This document shows positions 1 through 7,180 of a stretch of 60,405 nucleotides of DNA, piece by piece (the first letter of the stretch is position 1; each line of letters starts with the position of its first letter). This DNA comes from a bacterium (lineage in GTDB: Bacteria > SZUA-182 > DTGQ01), in NCBI GenBank assembly GCA_040755755.1, contig JBFLZW010000079.1, forward strand, positions 1 to 60,405. The letters run 5' to 3'. The notes beneath the pieces were generated by a model. The model was not told where the DNA came from. It made no database searches and was given only the letters and a program-made list of their open reading frames with translations. The translations under genes and the position numbers were made by a program.

Positions 1-452
1 TCCATAAAGTATCTCGACCTTATCTCAATCTTGGCTTATGGTATAAATTTACCAAACATATCGTAGCTATAGCAAATTTTCATCTTCGGGGGCGGCCAAA
101 TCCTAACCCTGGCCATGAATGTTTAGTACGAATGGCACTTACACAAGCCAAGCTTCTCCTTATGAGAACAGAAAGGGCACCAGGGCACGAAGACCACGCA
201 GAGATTAAGCTTTTTATAAGGGTGAGGGTCCAGGGCAGGGCCTCTCGTGGCATGGGCAGGATGCCCATGCCACTCTTTCTCTCTCTTTGTGCTCTGTGCC
301 TGAGTAGTTACCTTGCATGGATATTTGTCAATGAAAAATGGAGAGTTGTATCAATTTCTGGAAATAATCCTCATTATTCGAACCAGAAGAGGCTATCTCC
401 ATCTCAGAAATGTCTTCAGACGTAAAAATAAAACAGCGTTTTAAATTTTTTA
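1..452. other. Intergenic region upstream of nuo operon, with hairpin
   Basis: No convincing gene. The stretch has low-complexity text of the kind often scattered between genes in such genomes (GGGCACCAGGGCACGAAG near 176, then CTCTTTGTGCTCTGTGCC). A perfect 12-bp stem with a 3-base loop lies at 247-273 (GTGGCATGGGCA / TGCCCATGCCAC). A 97-codon open frame from 132 runs through this repeat text, has no recognisable domain, and is judged spurious. Confidence 0.5.
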
Positions 453-481
453 TTGACAAATTTTTCCAGTTTGGCTATTAT
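453..481 (+). promoter_or_regulatory. Probable promoter of the nuo operon
   Basis: TTGACA at 453-458, a 17-base spacer, then TATTAT at 476-481. This is a full -35 match and a 5/6 -10 match with ideal spacing. It lies 76 bases before the nuoA start and reads toward it. Confidence 0.7.
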
Positions 482-557
482 GGGAATATACTGAAATCCG
501 GGTAAACAAATCGCAGATTTCAAGTACACAGGGTTAGGGTAAGTTGAGGGTTGGAGT

Positions 558-932
558 GTGTACGTGGTACAGCAATTTCTGCAAGCCTATTCCTATGTCG
601 CCATTTTTGCCTTGGTCGGTCTGTTGTATGTAGTCGTTGTCCTTACGGTCAGCAGGCTTCTTGCACCCCATCGGCCATCGAAAGAGAAATCCTTTCCCTA
701 TGAATGCGGTCTTGTCCCCATTGGAGAACCGTGGGGGCAACTGAACATTCGATATTATATTTTTGCTCTCCTTTTTGTCCTTTTTGATGTAGAAACTGTG
801 TTTATGTATCCCTGGGCAGTTGTCTTTCGAGATATGGGATGGGTGGCTTTTTTTGAAATGTTCAGCTTCATTGCCATCATAGCTCTTGGATTAGTTTACG
901 CCTGGAAAAAGAACGTCTTACGATGGGTATAA
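558..932 (+). CDS. nuoA: NADH-quinone oxidoreductase subunit A (NuoA)
   Basis: Small membrane subunit of complex I at the joint between the peripheral and membrane arms. The 124 residues hold three hydrophobic helices and the family signature: a PYECG motif after the first loop, then FDVETVFMYPWAVVF with the acidic residues of the second helix, and a YAWKK end. Length is normal. GTG at 558 was chosen; a GAGGG ribosome-binding site lies about 7 bases upstream. It is the first gene of the operon, and its stop codon overlaps the first possible start of nuoB by ten bases, suggesting translational coupling. Confidence 0.95.
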   Translation: MYVVQQFLQAYSYVAIFALVGLLYVVVVLTVSRLLAPHRPSKEKSFPYECGLVPIGEPWGQLNIRYYIFALLFVLFDVETVFMYPWAVVFRDMGWVAFFEMFSFIAIIALGLVYAWKKNVLRWV

Positions 933-958
933 AGAATTTTGCAGCGAATGGAGAAACT

Positions 959-1504
959 ATGGATCAGCGGCACGATCAGCCTGTCATCACCTTTGACCAG
1001 CCCCGGCTTCCGGCAGACAAAGATTTCAATATCGTAACCGGAACCCTGGAACTGGTGCGGGGATGGGCCAGAAAATCATCTTTATTCATGCTTGTCTTCG
1101 GCACTGCCTGATGCGCCATTGAGATGCTGGCTGCGGGTTCAGCCACTTACGATTTCAATGAAAGAAGCGGAGTGCTGCCGAGGGCTACTCCGAAGCAGGC
1201 GGATCTGATGATTGTCGCCGGGACTATTACCTACAAAATGCTGCCGGTCGTCAAGCGGCTCTATGGCATGATGCCGGAGCCCAAGTGGGTGATTTCTCTG
1301 GGAAGTTGCGCCAACAGCGGAGGACCTTTCCGGAATTCCTACAACGTCCTGCCCGGCATCGATAAGGTCCTGCCGATCGATGTCTATGTTCCGGGATGTC
1401 CGCCGCGGCCCGAAGCCCTGATGAACGGAGTAGTAAAGTTACAGGAAAAAATCATGAACGAGGCCAGAGGCGCTTTTCGCTCCGCCTGGGGAATAAAAAA
1501 TTGA
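959..1504 (+). CDS. nuoB: NuoB with in-frame TGA, probable selenocysteine
   Basis: Subunit B binds cluster N2, the last Fe-S centre before quinone, in the peripheral arm. The frame is interrupted by TGA at 1109-1111 and continues without shift. Before it is ARKSS..FGTA and directly after it CAIEM, so the TGA stands exactly at the first Cys of the conserved ACCAIEM pair. The other N2 ligands are intact: the second Cys of the pair, Cys in [10 protein letters not shown] and Cys in VPGCPPRPE. Everything downstream is well conserved, which argues against an old pseudogene. TGA is a normal stop elsewhere (nuoM, nuoN, and nuoB itself). A SECIS-like hairpin follows. I infer selenocysteine (181 residues); a TGC/TGT to TGA mutation or assembly error remains possible. 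ATG 959 is preferred for its GGAG site; ATG 923, overlapping nuoA, is the alternative. Confidence 0.85.
1128..1145 (+). promoter_or_regulatory. Candidate bacterial SECIS hairpin in nuoB
   Basis: TGGCTG (1128-1133) pairs perfectly with CAGCCA (1140-1145), leaving the loop CGGGTT. The stem begins 16 bases after the TGA and the first loop G is 24 bases after it. Bacterial SECIS elements are short hairpins just downstream of UGA with a G early in the apical loop, and this fits. The same bases encode a conserved LAAGSA stretch, so the pairing could be chance; there is no obvious bulged U as in E. coli fdhF. Confidence 0.45.
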
Positions 1505-2019
1505 AAGGAAATGGCACACCCGATACCGTATCATCTGAAAAGAAACCGGCTGCCGGTTCCCCAAAGCCGCTCGGTCCTGATGACCTGAAGTTTATCCTGG
1601 TCAAGAGGTTCAACTCGAAAATCGAAGAGACTCAGGTGGTCAATGGAGAACTGGCCATATGGGTATCTGCGGCAAATCTTCTGGAGGTTTGCCGGTTTCT
1701 CAGGGAATCCGACCTGGCTTTTGATCATCCCCGCTGTCTGTGCGGTGTTGACCGGGAGGAGCATCTTGAAGTCGTCTACCACCTTTGCTCTACCACCCGC
1801 AGCCATAAGATCACCATTAAGGTTAAACTGTCCCGCACTGCGCCGAAAGTCCCTTCTCTCTATCCGGTCTATAAAGGTGCGGACTGGCATGAACGGGAAA
1901 CCGCGGAGATGTTCGGCATCGTCTTCGAGGGGCATCCCGATCCCCGGCATTTACTGCTTTTAGAGGATTTTCAAGGTTATCCGTTAAGGAAGGATTTCTC
2001 ATGCCCTGACCAGTCATAA
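1501..2019 (+). CDS. nuoC: NADH-quinone oxidoreductase subunit C (NuoC)
   Basis: The 30-kDa-type subunit of the peripheral arm, which packs against NuoD. The C-terminal half shows the family signature: [20 protein letters not shown], then [16 protein letters not shown]. At 172 residues it is an unfused NuoC. TTG at 1501 was chosen because it overlaps the nuoB stop as TTGA, has GGGGAA just upstream, and gives the normal length; a longer frame begins inside nuoB and is not needed. Confidence 0.92.
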   Translation: MKGNGTPDTVSSEKKPAAGSPKPLGPDDLKFILVKRFNSKIEETQVVNGELAIWVSAANLLEVCRFLRESDLAFDHPRCLCGVDREEHLEVVYHLCSTTRSHKITIKVKLSRTAPKVPSLYPVYKGADWHERETAEMFGIVFEGHPDPRHLLLLEDFQGYPLRKDFSCPDQS

Positions 2020-2049
2020 AAAACTTCTTCTCTTGAGGTTGAAGAGCAC

Positions 2050-3144
2050 ATGGAAATTACAACAACGCAGTTTTTAAACATGGGCCCCCAGCATCCCAGC
2101 ACGCACGGCGTTTTCCGTATGATGCTGGAATTGGATGGAGAACGGGTGGTAATGTGCCAGCCTCACCTCGGCTATCTGCATCGCGGGCTTGAAAAACTGG
2201 CCGAGAACCGGACCTATCCGCAAATCATTTCCCTGACCGACCGGCTGCATTATGCAAATGCCTTCCAGAATGAGCTGACCTATTGCCTGGCAGTCGAGAG
2301 ACTGCTCGGCCTTGAGGTTCCCAAGAGGGCCCAGTATATCCGCGTACTGCTGGCCGAGTTGTCAAGGATGCAAAATCACATGATCTTTTTTGGCGCCCTG
2401 GGCATGGACATCGGCGCGCTGACTCCCTTCTTCTATTCTTTCAAGGATCGCGAGACCATCCTGGACTTTTTCGAAGAAATTTCAGGGGCCCGGCTCACCT
2501 TCAATTACCTGCGGATCGGCGGTCTGAAAGAAGACCTCCCGGAAGGAATTCTCGATCGCATTCTTGCCTTCACCGACCAGGTTCCCAAAATTGTTGACGA
2601 GTACGAAACCCTTCTTTCAGGAAACGAGATTTTTCTGGCCAGGATGAAGGGAATTGCCATCCTGTCCAGAGAACTGGCCATAAACCTGGGGATCACCGGG
2701 CCAATCCTGCGAAGCACCGGCGTAGCTTACGATATTCGTAAAGCTGATCCTTATTCATCCTATGAGGATTTTACCTTTTCCATCCCGGTGGGAACCTGCG
2801 GGGACAATTTTGACCGCTACCATATCCGGATGCAGGAGCTGCGGGAATCGAACAAGATCGTCCGCCAGGTCATCGAGCGCATGCCGGATGGAGACATTTG
2901 CGCCAAAGTCCCCAAGATAATCAAAATTGACGGTGAGGGCTACTTTCGAACCGAGACTTCGGTCGGAGAGCAGGGCGTGTATATCATCGGCAGGGGCGAG
3001 AAAAACCCGTACCGGGTCAAGTTCCGAAGCCCGGCTTTCGTGAATCTGCAAATGCTTCAGTATATTCTGCCCGGTGTGCTGGTGGCGGATGTGGTGGCCA
3101 CTTTCAGCACGGTGGATATCTGCATGGGGGAGGTGGATCGATAA
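2050..3144 (+). CDS. nuoD: NADH-quinone oxidoreductase subunit D (NuoD)
   Basis: The 49-kDa-type subunit; with NuoB it forms the quinone pocket next to N2. The 364 residues have the expected start (NMGPQHPSTHGVFR, with the quinone-site His), PHLGYLHRG, and the usual FGEVDR-type end, here CMGEVDR. It is a stand-alone NuoD, not a CD fusion. The hydrogenase-like nickel cysteines are absent, as expected for complex I. It is followed after one base by nuoH. Confidence 0.96.
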   Translation: MEITTTQFLNMGPQHPSTHGVFRMMLELDGERVVMCQPHLGYLHRGLEKLAENRTYPQIISLTDRLHYANAFQNELTYCLAVERLLGLEVPKRAQYIRVLLAELSRMQNHMIFFGALGMDIGALTPFFYSFKDRETILDFFEEISGARLTFNYLRIGGLKEDLPEGILDRILAFTDQVPKIVDEYETLLSGNEIFLARMKGIAILSRELAINLGITGPILRSTGVAYDIRKADPYSSYEDFTFSIPVGTCGDNFDRYHIRMQELRESNKIVRQVIERMPDGDICAKVPKIIKIDGEGYFRTETSVGEQGVYIIGRGEKNPYRVKFRSPAFVNLQMLQYILPGVLVADVVATFSTVDICMGEVDR

Positions 3145-3145
3145 T

Positions 3146-4120
3146 ATGACCGGCTTGGGAACTCAATTCCTGGTAGCTTTGGGCATGCTCATCGGAATGC
3201 TGATTATTCTGCTGTCCACCATGTGGCTTGAGCGCAAGGCCCTGGCCCATTTCCAGTTCCGGCTCGGACCGATGAGGACCGGATACCACGGTCTGCTCCA
3301 GCCCATTGCCGATGCCATGAAGATGGTGGTCAAAGAGATGAGTATGCCTGAGGGTGTTGACAGCATTCTTTACGCTGCCGCTCCGTTCATTGTATTTATT
3401 CCGGCCTTCATGGTCATGGCAGCCATACCCTTTACCGCTACCATCAAAGCTGCCGATATGAATATGGGTATTTTCTACGTGATGGCTGTTCTATCGATCT
3501 CGACCGTAGGATACATGATGGCTGGATGGTCGTCTCATAATAAATACTCACTTCTGGGCTGCATGCGCTCCATCGGCCAGTTCGTCAGCTATGAGCTTCC
3601 CATGGGACTGTCCGTCCTGGCAGTCGTTATGATGGCCCAGACCCTCAACCTGAACAGCATTGCCCAGGCCCAAAGCTGCAACTGGAATATCTTCCGCTGG
3701 TATATTTTCAGGCAGCCGATAGCCTTTATCATTTTCTTCCTCGCCCTGAATGCGGAAATTTGCCGGGTGCCCTTTGATCTGCCTGAAGCGGAGTCCGAGT
3801 TGGTAGCCGGCTTCCATGTCGAGTATTCCGGGATGCGGTTCGCTCTCCTGCTCATGGCCGAATACATCGGACTTTTCACCCTGACTTCCATCTGTACAAC
3901 CATTTTTCTGGGAGGATGGTATGGCCCCCCGGTACTTCCGGGTCTGGTCTGGTTTTTCATTAAAACGTTCAGCCTGATTTTTATCCTGTTCTGGACACGG
4001 GCTACCCTGCCAAGAGTCAGGGCAGATCAATTGATGTCCCTGGGCTGGAAGGTTCTGATGCCGGCAGCATTGATCAATGTCGTGATTACCGGCTTGTTAA
4101 TCATGCTCAAGGTGTATTAG
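3146..4120 (+). CDS. nuoH: NADH-quinone oxidoreductase subunit H (NuoH)
   Basis: Membrane subunit that joins the peripheral arm to the proton-pumping arm and forms part of the quinone tunnel. The 324 residues carry WLERKALAHFQFRLGPMRTG, the LQPIADAMKM segment and AEICRVPFDLPEAESELVAG, all diagnostic. ATG at 3146 is chosen for its upstream GGGGGAGG site and for fit to the family; the open frame extends into nuoD but that part is not NuoH-like. Confidence 0.95.
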   Translation: MTGLGTQFLVALGMLIGMLIILLSTMWLERKALAHFQFRLGPMRTGYHGLLQPIADAMKMVVKEMSMPEGVDSILYAAAPFIVFIPAFMVMAAIPFTATIKAADMNMGIFYVMAVLSISTVGYMMAGWSSHNKYSLLGCMRSIGQFVSYELPMGLSVLAVVMMAQTLNLNSIAQAQSCNWNIFRWYIFRQPIAFIIFFLALNAEICRVPFDLPEAESELVAGFHVEYSGMRFALLLMAEYIGLFTLTSICTTIFLGGWYGPPVLPGLVWFFIKTFSLIFILFWTRATLPRVRADQLMSLGWKVLMPAALINVVITGLLIMLKVY

Positions 4121-4284
4121 GGAAAGATAGGAGTCAGGAGTCAGAAGTCAGGAGCCGGGAGAGAGTGGTTTTTACTCTCTGCTTTTCTCTGTGCCTCTGG
4201 GCTTCTCTGTGGTGTCCTTTGTATTTGTCTTTGTCTTTTTGCAGTACACGCAATTGAGAAGCACTATAAAGGAGTAATAAGGTC
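4121..4284. repeat. Intra-operon spacer with GGAGTCAG-type repeat
   Basis: A 164-base gap in an otherwise tight operon. It starts with tandem GGAGTCAGGAGTCAGAAG-like text and continues with CTCTGTGCCTCTGGGCTTCTC-like low-complexity sequence. The same GGAGCCAGGAGTCAG text recurs near 19.28 and 31.75 kb, so this looks like a dispersed repeat that landed between nuoH and nuoI. An AAGGAG-type site for nuoI follows at its end. Confidence 0.5.
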
Positions 4285-4698
4285 ATGAAAGGAATCATAA
4301 CCGGAATGCGGCTTACCCTGAGTCATCTTTTCGACAAGCCGATCACCCGGCAGTATCCCAAGGAAAAGCCGGTGATGAAGGATCGGTTTCGGGGGAGAGT
4401 GGGACTGGTCCGCAGCAGGGAAACCGGTGAGCTTAAGTGTGTGGCCTGCGGGCTGTGCGCCAAGGCATGTCCGGACAATATCATTCATATCGTGCCGGGT
4501 ACCGGAGATCCGGAAAAAGGGGAGAAAAAGAAATTCCCCAGGGAATATACCATTGACATCAGCCGGTGTATGTACTGCGGCTACTGTGTCGAAGCCTGCC
4601 CCTTCGGAGCCCTGACCATGACTCATGAGTACGAGCTGGCTACCTATGATAAAAATGATTTGATCTACACCATTGATAAAATTGTTGTGGATATCTAA
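4285..4698 (+). CDS. nuoI: NADH-quinone oxidoreductase subunit I (NuoI)
   Basis: Ferredoxin-like subunit holding clusters N6a and N6b, which pass electrons to N2 in NuoB. The 137 residues show two 4Fe-4S motifs: CVACGLCAKACP and CMYCGYCVEACPFGAL. An N-terminal amphipathic segment would anchor it to the membrane subunits. A good AAGGAG site precedes ATG 4285. Length is normal. Confidence 0.95.
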   Translation: MKGIITGMRLTLSHLFDKPITRQYPKEKPVMKDRFRGRVGLVRSRETGELKCVACGLCAKACPDNIIHIVPGTGDPEKGEKKKFPREYTIDISRCMYCGYCVEACPFGALTMTHEYELATYDKNDLIYTIDKIVVDI

Positions 4699-4733
4699 GG
4701 ACGGGTGAAAATAACAATCACCCCCACCCAGGT

Positions 4734-4785
4734 CTCCCCCATCAAGGGGGAGGAGAGGAAGGGAGGCTCTCCCCTCAAGGGAGAG
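4734..4785 (+). repeat. Two back-to-back hairpins between nuoI and nuoJ
   Basis: Two perfect 7-bp stems, CTCCCCC/GGGGGAG at 4734-4752 (loop ATCAA) and CTCTCCC/GGGAGAG at 4767-4785 (loop CTCAA). They have sister sequences and sit in the 101-base gap just before the nuoJ ribosome-binding site. No U-tract follows, so simple termination is unlikely. They may be a dispersed repeat, an mRNA-processing site, or a brake on translation of the membrane-subunit genes. Confidence 0.55.
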
Positions 4786-4799
4786 ATATCGGAGAAATC

Positions 4800-5321
4800 A
4801 TGCAACTCGTAATCTTCATCGTTTTAGCCATTATCACCACAGTGGCGGGAATTATCATGGTTTCGGCGGATAATATCGCCCGCAGTATTTATTCCCATGT
4901 CCTTGCTCTTTTGGGAATTGCCGGTATCTATATTCTCCTGTATGCCGAATTTATGGCCGGAGTGCAGGTTCTGGTCTATGCAGGCGGCGTGTCCATCATG
5001 CTGCTGTTTGCCCTGATGCTTACCAAGCCTGCCAAAGGTGTCATCCGGGCGCTCGATCATCCGCGCCGGGCCCCGGCCTTTATTACCTCGATCGTTCTCT
5101 TTGGCCTGTTATCTTTCAGTATTGCCTATGCCCGGTGGCCGCTTCAGGCCGAGCCCTCACGGATTATGACCCCGGAGGTCATCGGCAGGGAGATGTTTGT
5201 CAAATATGTTCTCCCTTTTGAGATCGTATCCGTCATTTTGCTGGTGGCTCTGATCGGAGCTGTAGTTATCGGAGGCAGGGAGAAACAGGACACCGATAAT
5301 GAGGAGAAGGAGAAATCATGA
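4800..5321 (+). CDS. nuoJ: NADH-quinone oxidoreductase subunit J (NuoJ)
   Basis: Membrane subunit with five predicted helices; one of them rearranges during the catalytic cycle. The 173 residues include the conserved AEFMAGVQVLVYAGGVSIMLLFALML segment (helix 3 with its pi-bulge region) and a short charged C-terminus. A GGAGA site precedes ATG 4800. It overlaps nuoK by four bases (ATGA). Confidence 0.94.
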   Translation: MQLVIFIVLAIITTVAGIIMVSADNIARSIYSHVLALLGIAGIYILLYAEFMAGVQVLVYAGGVSIMLLFALMLTKPAKGVIRALDHPRRAPAFITSIVLFGLLSFSIAYARWPLQAEPSRIMTPEVIGREMFVKYVLPFEIVSVILLVALIGAVVIGGREKQDTDNEEKEKS

Positions 5322-5626
5322 TACCTCTTTCCTACTACCTGATGTTTTCAGCCGTGCTCTTCTGTATCGGTGTTTACGGGGTATTGGCCAGAAGAAATTC
5401 GATCATGATTCTCGTATCCATCGAGCTCATGCTGAATGCCGTAAACATTAACCTGGTTGCCTTTTCTGCCTATATCAGAGGATCGGATCTGGCCGGGCAG
5501 ATGTTTTCCCTGTTCGCTATCGCCGTGGGGGCGGGGGAGATCGGGGTGGGATTGGCTGTTATTTTGAACCTCTATCGGTTAAGAAACACGATTAATATTG
5601 ACCAGATAGACTTTCTGAAATGGTAG
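5318..5626 (+). CDS. nuoK: NADH-quinone oxidoreductase subunit K (NuoK)
   Basis: Small MrpC-like membrane subunit, part of the proton pathway. The 102 residues form three helices and carry the family core LVSIELMLNAVNINLVAF, with the key Glu in helix 2, and a second conserved Glu in VGAGEIGVGLAV. Length is typical. The start overlaps the nuoJ stop. It is followed directly by nuoM, where many operons have nuoL. Confidence 0.95.
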   Translation: MIPLSYYLMFSAVLFCIGVYGVLARRNSIMILVSIELMLNAVNINLVAFSAYIRGSDLAGQMFSLFAIAVGAGEIGVGLAVILNLYRLRNTINIDQIDFLKW

Positions 5627-5636
5627 GAGAAAAAAA

Positions 5637-7115
5637 TTGTCACTGCCTCTGCTTTCATTGATACTCTGGGCGCCTGTTCTTGGCATCGTCTTGATCTTTT
5701 TACTTCCGGGAAAGGAGTGGACCGCAAAAAAGGCTGCGCTTCTGAGCACCGGCATCCCACTGGCCATCTCGGTGTATCTTCTTTTTCATTTTCAGCCTGA
5801 CGGGGGTTACCAGTTTGTGGAAAATCTGGTCTGGATCAAGGAGCTTGGGGTGTCTTACTTCCTCGGTGTGGACGGGCTCAATCTCGGTCTGGTGATTCTG
5901 GTCAGCCTGCTGAGCTTTCTGGTCGTCCTGTCCATGCCTCATGAGGGAGAACATGCAGGGGCATTTTACTGCTGCCTGCTGATCATGGAATATGGGCTCC
6001 TGGGAGTGTTTTTATCTCTGGACCTGATCCTCTTTTATATCTTCTGGGAAATCGTTCTTATTCCCGGCTATTTTCTCATCAGCATCTGGGGCGGCCCCAA
6101 CCGGCAGAAGGCGAGCATCAAATTCCTGCTGTATACTCTCCTGGGCAGCCTGATCATACTGATTGCCATTCTGGCCATATATACCAGAGCCAACCTGCAT
6201 ACTTTCAGTATCCCTGCCCTGCTCACAGCAAAGCTTTCAGTCAGGTTTCAACAGCTCATCTTCTTTTTCCTCCTGATCGGTATGGCCATTAAGGTACCCC
6301 TTTTCCCCTTCCATAGCTGGCAGCCGGATGCTTATGTCGAAGCGCCCAATTCGGTCACGGTCCTCCTTTCGGGGCTGATGGCCAAAATGGGGGTCTATGG
6401 TTTTATTCGCGTGGGATACAGCCTGGTTCCCCAGGGAAGCACAGATTTCAGTTGGCTTATCTGCATCCTGGCTACGGTTACTATTGTCTATGCCAACCTC
6501 TGTGCGGCCATGCAGCAGGATCTCAAGCGGATGTTCGCCTATTCGAGCCTGGGACATATGGGATTGATTATGCTTGGGGTAGGGGTCCTGAATCCTATGG
6601 GCCTTAAGGGATCCATCTTCCATATGTTCAACCATGGAATCATTACCGGGTCTATTTTCATGGCCATCAGCATGATTGAGGATACTCTGGGCACCATTCA
6701 AATCAAGAAGCTGCGTCTGATTGTCCATTATATCCCGACCGGGGCCATGCTGTTCTGGCTCCTTCTGCTGGCTTCCTTCGGGTTTCCGGGCATGAGCAGC
6801 TTCATTGCCGAAATCTACATCCTGGCCGGCGCTTTCCAGGCAAAAGTCATCTTCGGGGTGATCGCCATGATCGGGACGATTATCATGGCTGGATACATCT
6901 TTTCCGTGCTGCCGAAGATCTCGTTCCGGGGAAACCAAAGCATCGGCCTGGATCAGGAAGGCACTCAGCAGGTGGCAGGCTACAATAAAAAGCTCATTTT
7001 TTCTCTGGTCTCCTTATCAATCATCATCATCTTGCTGGGCTTCTATCCAAAATTACTGCTCTCGACTTCCCATTCCTTTGTTGCCCAATTCATAGCCAGG
7101 ATGCAGATGCCATGA
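5637..7115 (+). CDS. nuoM: NADH-quinone oxidoreductase subunit M (NuoM)
   Basis: Antiporter-like proton-pumping subunit with about 14 helices. Diagnostic parts are FYIFWEIVLIPGYFLISIWGG with the functional Glu, KVPLFPFHSWQPDAYVEAP, and KRMFAYSSLGHMGLI. The C-terminal half is NuoM-like (SSFIAEIYILAGAF) and lacks the long horizontal helix of NuoL. The start is TTG at 5637 with AGGAGA nine bases upstream. It is ten bases after nuoK. 492 residues is normal. Confidence 0.93.
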   Translation: MSLPLLSLILWAPVLGIVLIFLLPGKEWTAKKAALLSTGIPLAISVYLLFHFQPDGGYQFVENLVWIKELGVSYFLGVDGLNLGLVILVSLLSFLVVLSMPHEGEHAGAFYCCLLIMEYGLLGVFLSLDLILFYIFWEIVLIPGYFLISIWGGPNRQKASIKFLLYTLLGSLIILIAILAIYTRANLHTFSIPALLTAKLSVRFQQLIFFFLLIGMAIKVPLFPFHSWQPDAYVEAPNSVTVLLSGLMAKMGVYGFIRVGYSLVPQGSTDFSWLICILATVTIVYANLCAAMQQDLKRMFAYSSLGHMGLIMLGVGVLNPMGLKGSIFHMFNHGIITGSIFMAISMIEDTLGTIQIKKLRLIVHYIPTGAMLFWLLLLASFGFPGMSSFIAEIYILAGAFQAKVIFGVIAMIGTIIMAGYIFSVLPKISFRGNQSIGLDQEGTQQVAGYNKKLIFSLVSLSIIIILLGFYPKLLLSTSHSFVAQFIARMQMP

Positions 7116-7180
7116 CAGAATATTTTAACAGAACATCTAACCGGGAGCATTTATCCATCAGATAAGGAAAGCAAAGAGTC

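Noticed and set aside
132-425. 97-codon open frame upstream of nuoA
   Set aside because: It runs through dispersed low-complexity repeat text, ends before the nuo promoter, has no domain and no clear ribosome-binding site.
1109-1111. Genome-wide reassignment of TGA to an amino acid
   Set aside because: nuoM, nuoN and nuoB itself end at TGA in the correct places, so TGA is a working stop.
6237-6938. 233-codon minus-strand frame in nuoM (and 203-codon frame at 7631-8242 in nuoN)
   Set aside because: Antisense shadows of hydrophobic membrane genes; no start signals and no domain similarity.
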